Source of the DNA: Empedobacter brevis_A
GTDB taxonomy: Bacteria > Bacteroidota > Bacteroidia > Flavobacteriales > Weeksellaceae
DNA length: 64,000 nucleotides
Direction of reading: 5' to 3'
Assembly: GCF_965118635.1 (NCBI RefSeq)
Contig: NZ_CBCPHV010000002.1
Coordinates: 402,231-466,230, forward strand
Position numbers and translations under genes: made by a program. Positions within the stretch are counted from its first letter, which is position 1, and each line of letters begins with the position of its first letter. Positions 37,588-46,182 of this stretch are shown piece after piece. The notes below the pieces were generated by a model, which was given only the letters and a program-made list of their open reading frames with translations, ran no database searches and had not been told where the DNA came from.

Positions 37588-37676
37588 AAAATGTTATCTC
37601 GAAAGAGTGACATGAGAATTCTCTTAGTTTTCATCATAAAATTTCAGATTTCTCGATGCCTCGAAATAACAAAGGT
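37588..37676. repeat. Single module B REP-like copy
   Basis: An isolated copy of the imperfect palindrome that runs from ATGTTATCTCGAAAGAGTGA to CTCGATGCCTCGAAATAACA. It sits between the cydAB terminator and the 3' end of the next convergent gene. Confidence 0.75.
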
Positions 37677-37683
37677 GATGTTG

Positions 37684-38739
37684 TTATTTCATTCTTGATA
37701 GTGCTTTTGAATTTCTTAATAAAAATACATATTGAAAATAATCCGTTGTAAAAGTTCCTGCTTTCGGCACTATATTTTCACCAAATATTCTAGATTTTAC
37801 ATGGATTAAATACTGAGATTTTTGATAAGGAGAATGTTGAGAATTTAACTTAAAAAGCGTGATTGCATTAGGCTTACTTAATTCTTTAAGATCATTTATT
37901 CCTTTTACTAATTGTAAAGGACCATCTGCATTTATCCAATCTATTTTTTCATTTTCTGGAGTAGGAAATTGTGAATTTTTAGGTAAATACACTTCACTAT
38001 CTAAAGTATAACTCACAAAACTTGTGGTTTTAATGTTTAATTTTTTTAATCCTTTTGCAAATGTTTCTTTCCCGTTATCCGTAACTTCTTGTAAAACGTG
38101 AAAATAACCAAAAAGACCATAGAATTTTTCATTCTCTAGTTTTAATCTTTCAATTGCATTCTTAAAATTATTCACCATTGCTAAATCTCTTGAAACTTCC
38201 GAGTTGTCATCAAAATTTTTATCAATCCCAATTACTTTTATTTTTAACGAATCTTTTAATTTTTGGTTATAATCATAGATTTCAATCCATTTATCAAATA
38301 ATTCTTGACTAGATTGTTGTGGAATTCTTTTATTAATTGCTAGTACGACCTCTTTTAAGGTCTGTTTATTTTTCAAGCTATCGCTTAAAAAATTATTCAA
38401 TTTTTTAGCAGTTATACTATCCATTTCTGCTATATAGTATTTCACACCTAGCTTTCTATTTAAGAAAAGAAGTAGCTCCTTATCTAATTTTTGATTGTCT
38501 GCATATCCATGAATTTCACCTAAAAGAAAAACCTTAGATCTGTAAAAATCAGCATCAAACAGTTTATCGTCAATTGAATTTGTAACATCTAGTTTGTTAT
38601 TTTTCAAATATGCCAAATAACTCTCATTTTTTGATTCTAAAAACAATCTATTGCTAACAAAAAAGTAAATAAAGACTAGTATTAAAATACTTAAAATTGA
38701 AATCATTATAAGCTTAATGATATGTAGAAATCTTCTCAT
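37684..38739 (-). CDS. Membrane-anchored ChaN/erythromycin-esterase-like protein
   Basis: A 351-aa protein with one N-terminal membrane anchor (residues ~8-30) and the rest outside the cytoplasm. The motif SKVFLLGEIHGYADNQKLDKELLLFL resembles the LLGExHG opening of the erythromycin-esterase, ChaN and TIKI/TraB group, which share a catalytic or metal/haem-binding His-Glu pair. KYYIAEMD and KVIGIDKN are further superfamily strands. Which family it belongs to cannot be settled by eye. It is monocistronic, convergent with cydAB. Confidence 0.6.
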   Translation of the reverse strand: MRRFLHIIKLIMISILSILILVFIYFFVSNRLFLESKNESYLAYLKNNKLDVTNSIDDKLFDADFYRSKVFLLGEIHGYADNQKLDKELLLFLNRKLGVKYYIAEMDSITAKKLNNFLSDSLKNKQTLKEVVLAINKRIPQQSSQELFDKWIEIYDYNQKLKDSLKIKVIGIDKNFDDNSEVSRDLAMVNNFKNAIERLKLENEKFYGLFGYFHVLQEVTDNGKETFAKGLKKLNIKTTSFVSYTLDSEVYLPKNSQFPTPENEKIDWINADGPLQLVKGINDLKELSKPNAITLFKLNSQHSPYQKSQYLIHVKSRIFGENIVPKAGTFTTDYFQYVFLLRNSKALSRMK

Positions 38740-39090
38740 TGTTAATTGTATTTGTGTTAATTATGAATTCAAAACTACAATCAAGGGAAATGATGTTCAA
38801 AAATTAAGGGATGAACTGTTATTTTTTTAGGATGAACTGTCGTGAATTATTAATGAGAGATCTTTCATTATTACAGACAAAATCTAGCAATTACAAGGAA
38901 GAAGTAGATGCAGAAAATGAAGAGTTATAGGAGGCTAAATTTTATAACATAGAAATTAAATCACTATGTTTTCAGTTTAGTAAATTATATCATTTCTTAA
39001 AAGAAAATGCTAGAAAGAATATGTTGTTATGAGGATTAGAAAAAGTTAGGATAAAGATGCTTTGACGAACTCAGAATGAAAATACACAGA
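38740..39090. other. Intergenic region without gene
   Basis: About 350 bases of AT-rich sequence with a decayed copy of REP-like module text near 39050-39080 (GCTTTGACGAACTCAGAATGA). No frame or RNA is recognised. Confidence 0.4.
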
Positions 39091-39161
39091 AAAAAAAGTT
39101 GTTCATTTAGAATATTATTAATAAAATCAATAAATTGATTTTCAACTAAATGAACAACTTT
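39090..39161 (-). terminator. Long nested hairpin, terminator of sugar-utilisation operon
   Basis: The 16-bp perfect arms AAAGTTGTTCATTTAG and CTAAATGAACAACTTT enclose a 35-base loop. The loop itself has the palindrome AAAATCAAT/ATTGATTTT. On the - strand it is followed by a T-run. It lies 35 bases past the fructokinase stop. Confidence 0.75.
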
Positions 39162-39195
39162 ATTTATACAATAACTTAAGATCTATCTTTTAATC

Positions 39196-40098
39196 TCAAA
39201 TTTTATGAGATTCTGAAAACTTTTCAAAATCCTTAAAATTATATTCTGGACAAGCACCTAATTTTGTGGTAATAAAAGCACCAAGTTCTACGGCACGTTG
39301 CATAATAATTTGTGGCGCTGCTTTTATAATACGTTTAGATATAAATCCTGCCAAAAAAGCATCACCACTCCCTACAGTATCACCTACTTCTATATGAAGT
39401 GCTTCTGCAAAATAATCTTGATTTCCATCATAATATAAAGCACCTTTACTACCTTTTGATATAAGAACTTCGCTCACTTTATAATGATCTTGAAAAAATC
39501 GTACAGAATCGTATTCGCTTTCATAAGAAACATTTATATGCGCCAATACACTTCTTAGCTCGGCTTTATTCATCTTCACGATATCTGATTTATGCAATAA
39601 TTGTTCAATGACCTTAAAATCACAATAAGGTTCTCTCAAATTGACATCAAAAATTTTAAGATTTGATGCTTCTAATGCTTCAAATAAAGAGTTTGCAGAT
39701 ACTGAATGGCGAGATATAAGACTACCAAAAACAAATGCTTCAGAATTGCTAATTTCCTCTTTTATGGTATTATTTATTTCTATAAAATCATAAGCTACAG
39801 GATAGATAATATCGTATTTCGCTTCTCCTCTTTCGTCAAAGTCAGCAATTACGGTTCCTGTATTATGGTTAGGATCTTCCTGAACATACTGATCATCCAA
39901 TCCCCAATTTTTAATTTGTTTTCTCAAAGAGATGCCTAAATCATCTTGACCAACGCGAGTGAGTATTTTGGGTTCAACACCCATTTTTTTAAGGTTATAT
40001 GCAACATTGAAAGGAGCGCCACCTACTTTTGCTCCACTAGGGAATATATCCCATAAAACTTCTCCAAAGCAAAAAACAGTATTTGATAGATTACTCAT
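39196..40098 (-). CDS. PfkB-family carbohydrate kinase, probable fructokinase
   Basis: A 300-aa ribokinase-fold kinase. The N-terminal FGEVLWDIFPSGAKVGGAPFNVAYNL is the sugar-binding GG motif; GDTVGSGDAFLAGF near residue 245 holds the catalytic Asp and anion hole. The opening FGEVLWD..P resembles bacterial fructokinases. It is the last gene of a three-gene operon after a mannitol dehydrogenase and a sugar transporter. Phosphorylating the fructose made from mannitol is therefore the likely job: ATP + fructose to fructose 6-phosphate. Confidence 0.85.
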   Translation of the reverse strand: MSNLSNTVFCFGEVLWDIFPSGAKVGGAPFNVAYNLKKMGVEPKILTRVGQDDLGISLRKQIKNWGLDDQYVQEDPNHNTGTVIADFDERGEAKYDIIYPVAYDFIEINNTIKEEISNSEAFVFGSLISRHSVSANSLFEALEASNLKIFDVNLREPYCDFKVIEQLLHKSDIVKMNKAELRSVLAHINVSYESEYDSVRFFQDHYKVSEVLISKGSKGALYYDGNQDYFAEALHIEVGDTVGSGDAFLAGFISKRIIKAAPQIIMQRAVELGAFITTKLGACPEYNFKDFEKFSESHKI

Positions 40099-40235
40099 CG
40101 TAGTATAAAAATATTTGAATTAAATTTATTTTGAATTTTAATTGTAGATTACTGTAACGTTTTAACTATCAGCATCTAGTTCGTTTTCTAAAGATAAAAA
40201 CTATTTATAAATTATTGGTATCTGCTTGTATAAAA

Positions 40236-41561
40236 CTACTTAGCCAAATTAATATCAGATGGTCTAATTTTATACCCAAACAATGCATAATAGAGAATGA
40301 AAAGCTCGCAGCCTACTGCTAAAAACCAAGTATATCTCCAAGAACCTAACACATCAGCCAAAAGTCCTTGTCCAATTGTAAATACAGCACCTCCAAAAAC
40401 AGCAGAAATAAAAATACCTGAAGCTTTCGATGTATATTTATTAAGATCTTTTGTTGCTAAAGAAAAGATACAACTCCACATTGTAGAATGCAATAAACCA
40501 ATCCCCACTAAAAACCATAAATTTTGTGTGCTTATGGCAACAATCAATAATATGGTTGCCAGTATAGAAGAGGTTATCAACTGCGTACGAGCCGATACAG
40601 AACTTAGAAAACTAAAAACCAAACGTCCTACAAGAAAACCTCCCCAGTACAAAGTTGAAAGCAAAGCATGAATTCCTAAATCCATTCCGCCTATAATGAT
40701 ATCCGATTTGCCCAAAAATGTCATTGCTAATCCATTATCCATCAACTCGAAAGCATGTAGATTGATATTAGCACCAATCGCAACTTCGGTTCCTACATAG
40801 CAAAATATAGCAGCAACACCTAATGCAAAATGTCTAAATGACCAAATACTTCGCGTAGCCTTTTCTCCATTCGCTAATCTTGTGTTGGCAATATCTGGTA
40901 GATTGATTTTTTTTGTGATCAATGCAACAGATAAGACACATAACGACAATATAATTAATGGGACAAATAACTGATTAATTGTTACATCTTGCATTGAAAT
41001 CCCTCCAAACATAAGAATTGTCACAAAAAAGGGAGCAGATGTTGTTCCTATGGAATTAATTGCGGTAGTGATATTAAGGCGCTGTACTCTGTGAGTACCT
41101 GGTAATTCATACGATGCGACATACGGATTTACAACTACTTGAATAATTGCTGCCGCAGTTCCCATAAGATAAGATCCTGTGATGAAAATAAAAAATCCAA
41201 ATGGTATGATCGCATCAAAAATCTTTACAGATAAATCAGGAAAATAGTAACCTAAGAGAACAGATGACAAATAAGTCAATAATCCTATAAACATAAAGGT
41301 AATTCCTCTTACTAAAGTTGTTTTATAACCAAAGGAGTCTACCCATTTACTCGCTCGTCTTCCATTCAGTAAATAACCTAAGAAAAAAAAGAACGATATA
41401 AGTGTTGTAAACGTATTTTTTAAACTTCCTGCATGATTAAGAAACGTAAATTTCATCGGAGCTTGTAGTTGTTCATTTACTGTTGTAAGAAATCCTACAA
41501 TAAAATAAATAAACGTAATAACTACAAAGGGAAATAGCTGAGCTTGTTTTTGAGTTTTCAT
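40236..41561 (-). CDS. Sugar MFS transporter (FucP/GluP-like)
   Basis: A 441-aa protein with twelve predicted membrane helices. The N-terminal FPFVVITFIYFIVGFLTTVNEQLQ and GRRASKWVDSFGYKTTL (the loop 2-3 motif) fit the FucP-like sugar:proton symporters. GTAAAIIQVVVNPYV carries the conserved Gln/Asn in the middle helices. The operon suggests mannitol or fructose as substrate. It lies 37 bases after the mannitol dehydrogenase gene and about 140 bases before the fructokinase gene. Confidence 0.85.
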   Translation of the reverse strand: MKTQKQAQLFPFVVITFIYFIVGFLTTVNEQLQAPMKFTFLNHAGSLKNTFTTLISFFFFLGYLLNGRRASKWVDSFGYKTTLVRGITFMFIGLLTYLSSVLLGYYFPDLSVKIFDAIIPFGFFIFITGSYLMGTAAAIIQVVVNPYVASYELPGTHRVQRLNITTAINSIGTTSAPFFVTILMFGGISMQDVTINQLFVPLIILSLCVLSVALITKKINLPDIANTRLANGEKATRSIWSFRHFALGVAAIFCYVGTEVAIGANINLHAFELMDNGLAMTFLGKSDIIIGGMDLGIHALLSTLYWGGFLVGRLVFSFLSSVSARTQLITSSILATILLIVAISTQNLWFLVGIGLLHSTMWSCIFSLATKDLNKYTSKASGIFISAVFGGAVFTIGQGLLADVLGSWRYTWFLAVGCELFILYYALFGYKIRPSDINLAK

Positions 41562-41597
41562 ATATTCTAAGGGTTTTGAGCACTATTATTTTGTGGT

Positions 41598-43031
41598 TTA
41601 AATAATTGATTTTAAAACTTCCTCTACTCCATTCTCTTGTATCTTTTCGACAAAATCTTTATAAAGTTTTACAAAAGATTCAGAGCTTTTGAAATCTATT
41701 GACTTAAAAGGTGATAACGTCAAGAAATCTTCTTCAACATTACTCGCTATTAATTTCTTATCATCATCTGTCATCCAAGGTTCTTCAACAGTATAAGCTA
41801 CACCTTTATCATCTTCTTTATATTTAAGATAATGTCTATATACCGCGACAAGAAAAGCTATACGCGTCATATCTTTTCCATCTTGTAGCATTTTTTTTGC
41901 ATTTGGGATGATGTATACAGGAAACTTAGATATTCCATCATAACACAACCTTGCCAATTGATCACTAACGGCTGAGTTTGAAAATCTATCAACCAATGTT
42001 TGTTTATAAGAATCCAAATCTATTCCTTCTGGAGACGGAACATAAGGCGTTACATCTACATCCATAAACAACTTTACAAAATCTAAAATATCAGCATCAT
42101 TCATTGCTTTATCCACCGCTCTATAACCTTTTACAAAAGAAGGATAAGATAGTAAGGTATGTGAGGCATTTAAAAGACTTAATTTCATATTCTCATAAGC
42201 CGATACATCATCTGTAAATTGTACGCCAACTTCTTCCCAAGAAGGTCTCCCTGCAATAAAATTATCTTCTATTACCCATTGAATGAATTTTTCAGAATAA
42301 ACAGGTGCGCCATCATTCACTCCACTTTTACTATTCAATCGTTCTTTATCAGCTTCAGAAGTTCCTGGTGTAATACGATCTACCATACTATTTGGAAAGC
42401 TAACATTAGTCTCTGCCCAATTAGCAAGATCTTCATCATACGCCTTCATAAACGACATAAACGATTTTTCAGCCACATTTCCATTATGTTGTAGATTATC
42501 ACAAGAAAGTATTGTTAAACCTCCGTTAGAATTGTTCTTTCTCTTTTCTAAACCTCTTGCTACAAACCCAAAAATGGTTGTTGGTTCGTTTTCTTTTACT
42601 AAATCATTGCTGATTTTTTTATCATCAAAATTAAATTCATTCGTAATTTTATCCAGATTATATCCTCCTTCTGTAATCGTCATTGATATAATTTTGATGT
42701 CAGGATCGGCAATTTTATCTATAACTGCTTTTGGGTTTTCTAAACCTGAAATTAACTCATTAATAGCACCAATAGAAAAAACTTCTTCTGTACCATCACT
42801 ACTAAAAGTGGATAAGGTATAATCTAAATTTTGAGCTTCTAGCGCGTTAGTAACCTTCTTATCAGAAGCCATTAAACTAACTCCACAAATTCCCCAATGA
42901 TTATGATTACCCAAATTTAAAAGTTGATTGGTATAAAACGCTTGATGCGCTCTATGAAAATTCCCTACACCAAAATGTAGTATACCAGATTTAATATCTT
43001 CTTTTTTGTATTTATATTCTATAACATCCAT
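41598..43031 (-). CDS. Mannitol dehydrogenase family (polyol long-chain dehydrogenase)
   Basis: A 477-aa NAD-dependent polyol dehydrogenase, probably mannitol to fructose. The N-terminal HFGVGNFHRAHQAFYTNQLL is the conserved nucleotide-domain signature. MKLSLLNASHTLLSYPSF carries the catalytic K-x4-N-x2-H motif of this family. At 477 aa it is the standard length for mannitol 2-dehydrogenase. Fructuronate or tagaturonate reductase is the main alternative; the nearby fructokinase favours mannitol. First gene of the operon, divergent from the LacI regulator, with two operators between. Confidence 0.88.
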   Translation of the reverse strand: MDVIEYKYKKEDIKSGILHFGVGNFHRAHQAFYTNQLLNLGNHNHWGICGVSLMASDKKVTNALEAQNLDYTLSTFSSDGTEEVFSIGAINELISGLENPKAVIDKIADPDIKIISMTITEGGYNLDKITNEFNFDDKKISNDLVKENEPTTIFGFVARGLEKRKNNSNGGLTILSCDNLQHNGNVAEKSFMSFMKAYDEDLANWAETNVSFPNSMVDRITPGTSEADKERLNSKSGVNDGAPVYSEKFIQWVIEDNFIAGRPSWEEVGVQFTDDVSAYENMKLSLLNASHTLLSYPSFVKGYRAVDKAMNDADILDFVKLFMDVDVTPYVPSPEGIDLDSYKQTLVDRFSNSAVSDQLARLCYDGISKFPVYIIPNAKKMLQDGKDMTRIAFLVAVYRHYLKYKEDDKGVAYTVEEPWMTDDDKKLIASNVEEDFLTLSPFKSIDFKSSESFVKLYKDFVEKIQENGVEEVLKSII

Positions 43032-43067
43032 TTGATTGTCGTTTATACAGAAAAATCATTAATAACT

Positions 43068-43075
43068 CAAACATA
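43068..43075 (-). promoter_or_regulatory. -7 box of mannitol operon
   Basis: TATGTTTG on the - strand matches TAnnTTTG exactly and lies about 37 bases before the dehydrogenase ATG. No clear -33 partner is visible. Confidence 0.55.
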
Positions 43076-43120
43076 ATATAAATAAGTTTTTTGAATCTTA
43101 ATTTTTGTTAAATACATGAA

Positions 43121-43154
43121 TTGGGAACGTTCCCAATTTACTGGGAACGTTCCC
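43121..43154. promoter_or_regulatory. Two tandem LacI-type operators
   Basis: Two perfect palindromes share the 12-base core GGGAACGTTCCC: TTGGGAACGTTCCCAA at 43121-43136 and the core alone at 43143-43154. Their centres are exactly 20 bases apart, two helical turns, so two dimers would bind on the same face. They lie between the divergent mannitol operon and its LacI regulator, and the second overlaps the regulator's own -33 zone. Confidence 0.88.
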
Positions 43155-43177
43155 GTTAAAATATGAATTATTTTAAT

Positions 43178-43185
43178 TATTTTTG
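43178..43185 (+). promoter_or_regulatory. -7 box of lacI-family gene
   Basis: TATTTTTG matches TAnnTTTG, 16 bases before the ATG at 43201. The second operator is centred about 30 bases upstream of it, consistent with autoregulation. Confidence 0.5.
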
Positions 43186-43200
43186 AAAAAACAGATCCTA

Positions 43201-44208
43201 ATGAAGCGTACCACTATAAAAGATCTTTCTAAATACTTATCCTTATCAACCTCTACAATTTCTAGAGCTCTTTTAGATCATAAGGATATAAAAGATAGTA
43301 CAAAAAAAAGAGTTTTGGATGCTGCAAAAAAATTAAAATATAAACCAGACTCCACAGCAATTAGCTTACGATATGGCAAAACTAAAAGTATAGGATTGGT
43401 TGTCCCAGAAATGCTTACACCCTTCTCTGCTAATATTCTCAAAGGAATACAAAAAGTAACGGAACAAAAGAATTATAAGGTTATCATCTTACAATCGGAT
43501 GAAAATTCTGAAAGAGAAAAAGAGAATCTACTTTTGTTAGAATCTTTTAAGGTTGATGGAATTATTATAAACATCTGTGATCAGAATGCGAATAGTGAGC
43601 TGTATCAAGAAATCATTTCAAGAGGTACACCCATGGTTTTTATAGATAGAATCCCGAATAAGAACCTCGATGTTTCAAAAATTATTGTAGATGATAATAA
43701 CAAATCAGCATTAATGGTCGAATATTTAGTAGGAAAAGGATACTGCAAAATTGCTCATATTATGGGACCCAATACAATAAAGAATTCTCGTGATCGTGCG
43801 GATGGATACACAAGAATTATGTCCAAGCATAAGCTATTTGATCCTGAATTAATTGTTGAAGCCAAAGGCTTATCCTTTAAGGATGGTAGAGATGCTATAG
43901 AACAACTGAAAAAGAAGGATATTAAATTCGATGCTGTATTTGCTTTCACGGATACTCTTGCAATAGGTGCAATGAATTATCTGCACGAACATAATATTGC
44001 AATTCCATCTCAAGTTGCCATTGCTAGTTTCTCTGGAACAGAACTTTCACAACATGTCTTTCCTCAAATATCAAGTGTAGAGCAACCGCTCGACTTAATG
44101 GGAGAATCAGCAGCAACTCATATTTTAGAAAAAATAAATGACAACACTCTTCCAAACGAAACTATAGTACTAAGTGCCAATATTGTTTACAGAGGCTCTA
44201 CTCCTTAG
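43201..44208 (+). CDS. LacI-family regulator of the mannitol/fructose operon
   Basis: A 335-aa repressor or activator. The N-terminal helix-turn-helix TTIKDLSKYLSLSTSTISRALLDHKDI and the hinge helix (KYKPDSTAISLRYGKTKSIGLVVPE) are typical of LacI. The periplasmic-binding-protein-like core follows (DGIIINICD, VDDNNKSALMVEYLV, FDAVFAFTDTLAIGAM). I start at ATG 43201; the TTG six codons upstream would overlap the promoter box. The operators just upstream and the divergent dehydrogenase define its regulon. The inducer is probably mannitol, fructose or a phosphate of it. Confidence 0.92.
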   Translation: MKRTTIKDLSKYLSLSTSTISRALLDHKDIKDSTKKRVLDAAKKLKYKPDSTAISLRYGKTKSIGLVVPEMLTPFSANILKGIQKVTEQKNYKVIILQSDENSEREKENLLLLESFKVDGIIINICDQNANSELYQEIISRGTPMVFIDRIPNKNLDVSKIIVDDNNKSALMVEYLVGKGYCKIAHIMGPNTIKNSRDRADGYTRIMSKHKLFDPELIVEAKGLSFKDGRDAIEQLKKKDIKFDAVFAFTDTLAIGAMNYLHEHNIAIPSQVAIASFSGTELSQHVFPQISSVEQPLDLMGESAATHILEKINDNTLPNETIVLSANIVYRGSTP

Positions 44209-44229
44209 AAGTTATTTTATATTTTACAA

Positions 44230-44960
44230 TTGTTAGGTACGAAATTCGAAGTGCGAGGTGCGGAATGTGAGTGGTGAGTGATGAGTTTTGAGTTTTGAGT
44301 TTTGAGTTTTGAGTTTTGAGTTTTGAGTAGTAAGTATTATGTACAAATTAGATTCGAGAAGCGAAATTCGAAGTACGGGATGCGAAGTGCGGAATGAGTG
44401 ATGAGTTTTGAGTTTTGAGTATTATGTACAAATTAGATTCGAGAAGCGAAATTCGAAATTCGAAGTACGAGACGCGAAGTGAGAAGTGAGAGGTGCGGAA
44501 TGAGTGGTGAGTGATGAGTTTTGAGTTTTGAGTGATGAGTTTTGGGTTTTGAGTGATGAGTTTTGGGTTTTAGGTATTATGTATTATGTACAAATTAGAT
44601 GTGAGATTTGAGATTCGAGACGCGGGATTCGAAATTCGAAGTGCGAGGTGCGGAGTGCGGAATGTGAGTGGTGAGTGATGAGTTTTGAGTTTTGAGTTTT
44701 GAGTAGTAAGTAATATGTACAAATTAGATGTGAGATTCGAGACGCGAAGAGCGAAGTGAGAAGTGCGAAATGAGAGAATTTAAATGATAACGAGTTTGAA
44801 TATAAACGTAGAACTTAATACGTATCACGTAGAACTTAAAAAAAACTATGTTCCTATTGTCGTTATAAAGATTGGTAATCGTTGATTGAGCGGAGTCGAA
44901 ATCATAAGATTCCAGATTTTTCGATACCTCGAAATGACAAAATCAAGTTGTTAAATAAAT
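44230..44960. repeat. Low-complexity GAGTTTT tandem repeats and REP-like sequence
   Basis: A non-coding purine-rich block. Runs of the 7-base unit GAGTTTT reach about six copies near 44284-44325 and recur near 44400, 44515 and 44680. They alternate with GCGAAATTCGAAGTGCGAG-like tracts and with TATGTACAAATTAGAT. The block ends in a degraded module A copy (44847-44940). It resembles tracts near 33450, 34570, 45870 and 60870. Confidence 0.85.
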
Positions 44961-45058
44961 AGGAAGGAATTTAAATTCTTTTTCAATAACAATCCATAGA
45001 AGTCAATTATTAATCAAAATAATGTCGTTTAATACAAATTAGAATTAAACCTCTAAGT

Positions 45059-45604
45059 TTAATTACGCCAAGTTTTCATCCAATCGAGATATTCTTGTTG
45101 ATAGACATTATCATTCAATGAAATAATCATCTCTTTAAGCTTGTCTCGGTCATATTCATAATCTGTAACAGAGAACATTAAGAAAATATCTTTTCCTATA
45201 AGATTTCTAAAAAAGTTTTCTTTTTTTAATTTTAATAATACCTGAATACAAGTTTGATATAATTCTTGTTGAAATGCTTCAAACACTTCATCATCTTCAT
45301 TTTCCAATTCTACCTCAGTTATATCATATAGTTGAGTGCTTATCTTAGAAAATTCGTCCTCTGCCCCATCACCTTCGTACTGCCACTCAGCAGGTTCAAA
45401 TTTATAATAAGTAAGATCTTCCTGATCATTTGTTGCTAAAAAATCTTCTGTATTTGTCGATGGACATACTGTCATTGCCCCTTCGTCACTGTACAATGCA
45501 AAAGCATATATCTTTTCGCTAGCATGATTAGCTACAATCTCTTGAAAAGCTTTTCGTGTTGCTTCTTCTATTTCTTTTTCTAATTTTTTAAAATCAAATT
45601 TCAT
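45059..45604 (-). CDS. DUF4303 family protein
   Basis: A 181-aa soluble acidic protein. EIEEATRKAFQEIVANHASEKIYAFALYSDEGAMTVCPSTNTE followed by YYKFEPAEWQYEG is the DUF4303 pattern; function unknown. I start at ATG 45604; the frame also offers a TTG four codons upstream. DUF4303 genes are sometimes found beside polymorphic-toxin immunity genes, but no toxin is seen here. A short gene remnant lies just upstream on the same strand, and repeat blocks flank it on both sides. Confidence 0.75.
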   Translation of the reverse strand: MKFDFKKLEKEIEEATRKAFQEIVANHASEKIYAFALYSDEGAMTVCPSTNTEDFLATNDQEDLTYYKFEPAEWQYEGDGAEDEFSKISTQLYDITEVELENEDDEVFEAFQQELYQTCIQVLLKLKKENFFRNLIGKDIFLMFSVTDYEYDRDKLKEMIISLNDNVYQQEYLDWMKTWRN

Positions 45605-45631
45605 TCTTTCTATCAATTATTTATGATTCAA

Positions 45632-45733
45632 TCACTTCAAAAGATGCTCCCAAGTTTTCTTAATTCTTTTGTTATACTCTTTTTTCAGTTGATATTCTGT
45701 AACCAAGTCTTCATTTAAAAGCCTCCATAGCGG
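45632..45733 (-). pseudogene. Short 3' gene remnant upstream of DUF4303 gene
   Basis: An open stretch ending WRLLNEDLVTEYQLKKEYNK ... KTWEHLLK before a stop, with an upstream in-frame stop and no start. It has the look of a protein C-terminus left by a deletion. The parent protein is not recognised. Confidence 0.35.
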
Positions 45734-45849
45734 TTACTTAAGTGATTTCAATACCGTTTAAAATCATTTCAAACTATTAGAATTAAAGATAATACAAATC
45801 AATCAATAAGAATATCCCTGAAAATAGCGGTTTTCTACTAACATTTCAT

Positions 45850-46160
45850 AAATGTATTAAAAGCGGGATGTGGAATGCGAAATTCGAAGTGCGAAGTGCG
45901 AAGTGCGGAATGAGTAGTGAGTTTTGAGTTTTGAGTATTAAGTAGTATGTAAAAATTAGATGTGAGATTCGAGAAGCGAAATTCGAAATTCGAGGTGCGG
46001 AATTAGAAGTGCGAAGTGAATGATGAGTTTTGAGAAATGTAGAAAGCTACTATTGTGTTTATAAAAAATGTCATCTCGAAAAGAGTGATAACGGTATGAG
46101 AGATCTTTTACTTAATAAAATTCAGATTTCTCGATGCCTCGAGATGACAAAATATTTGTT
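45850..46160. repeat. REP-like repeats before the CRISPR array
   Basis: GCGAAATTCGAAGTGCG / GAGTTTT tracts run from 45867 to about 46035, followed by a module B palindrome (46066-46150). No gene. Confidence 0.75.
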
Positions 46161-46182
46161 ATTAGTAAAAAGAGGAATGAAT

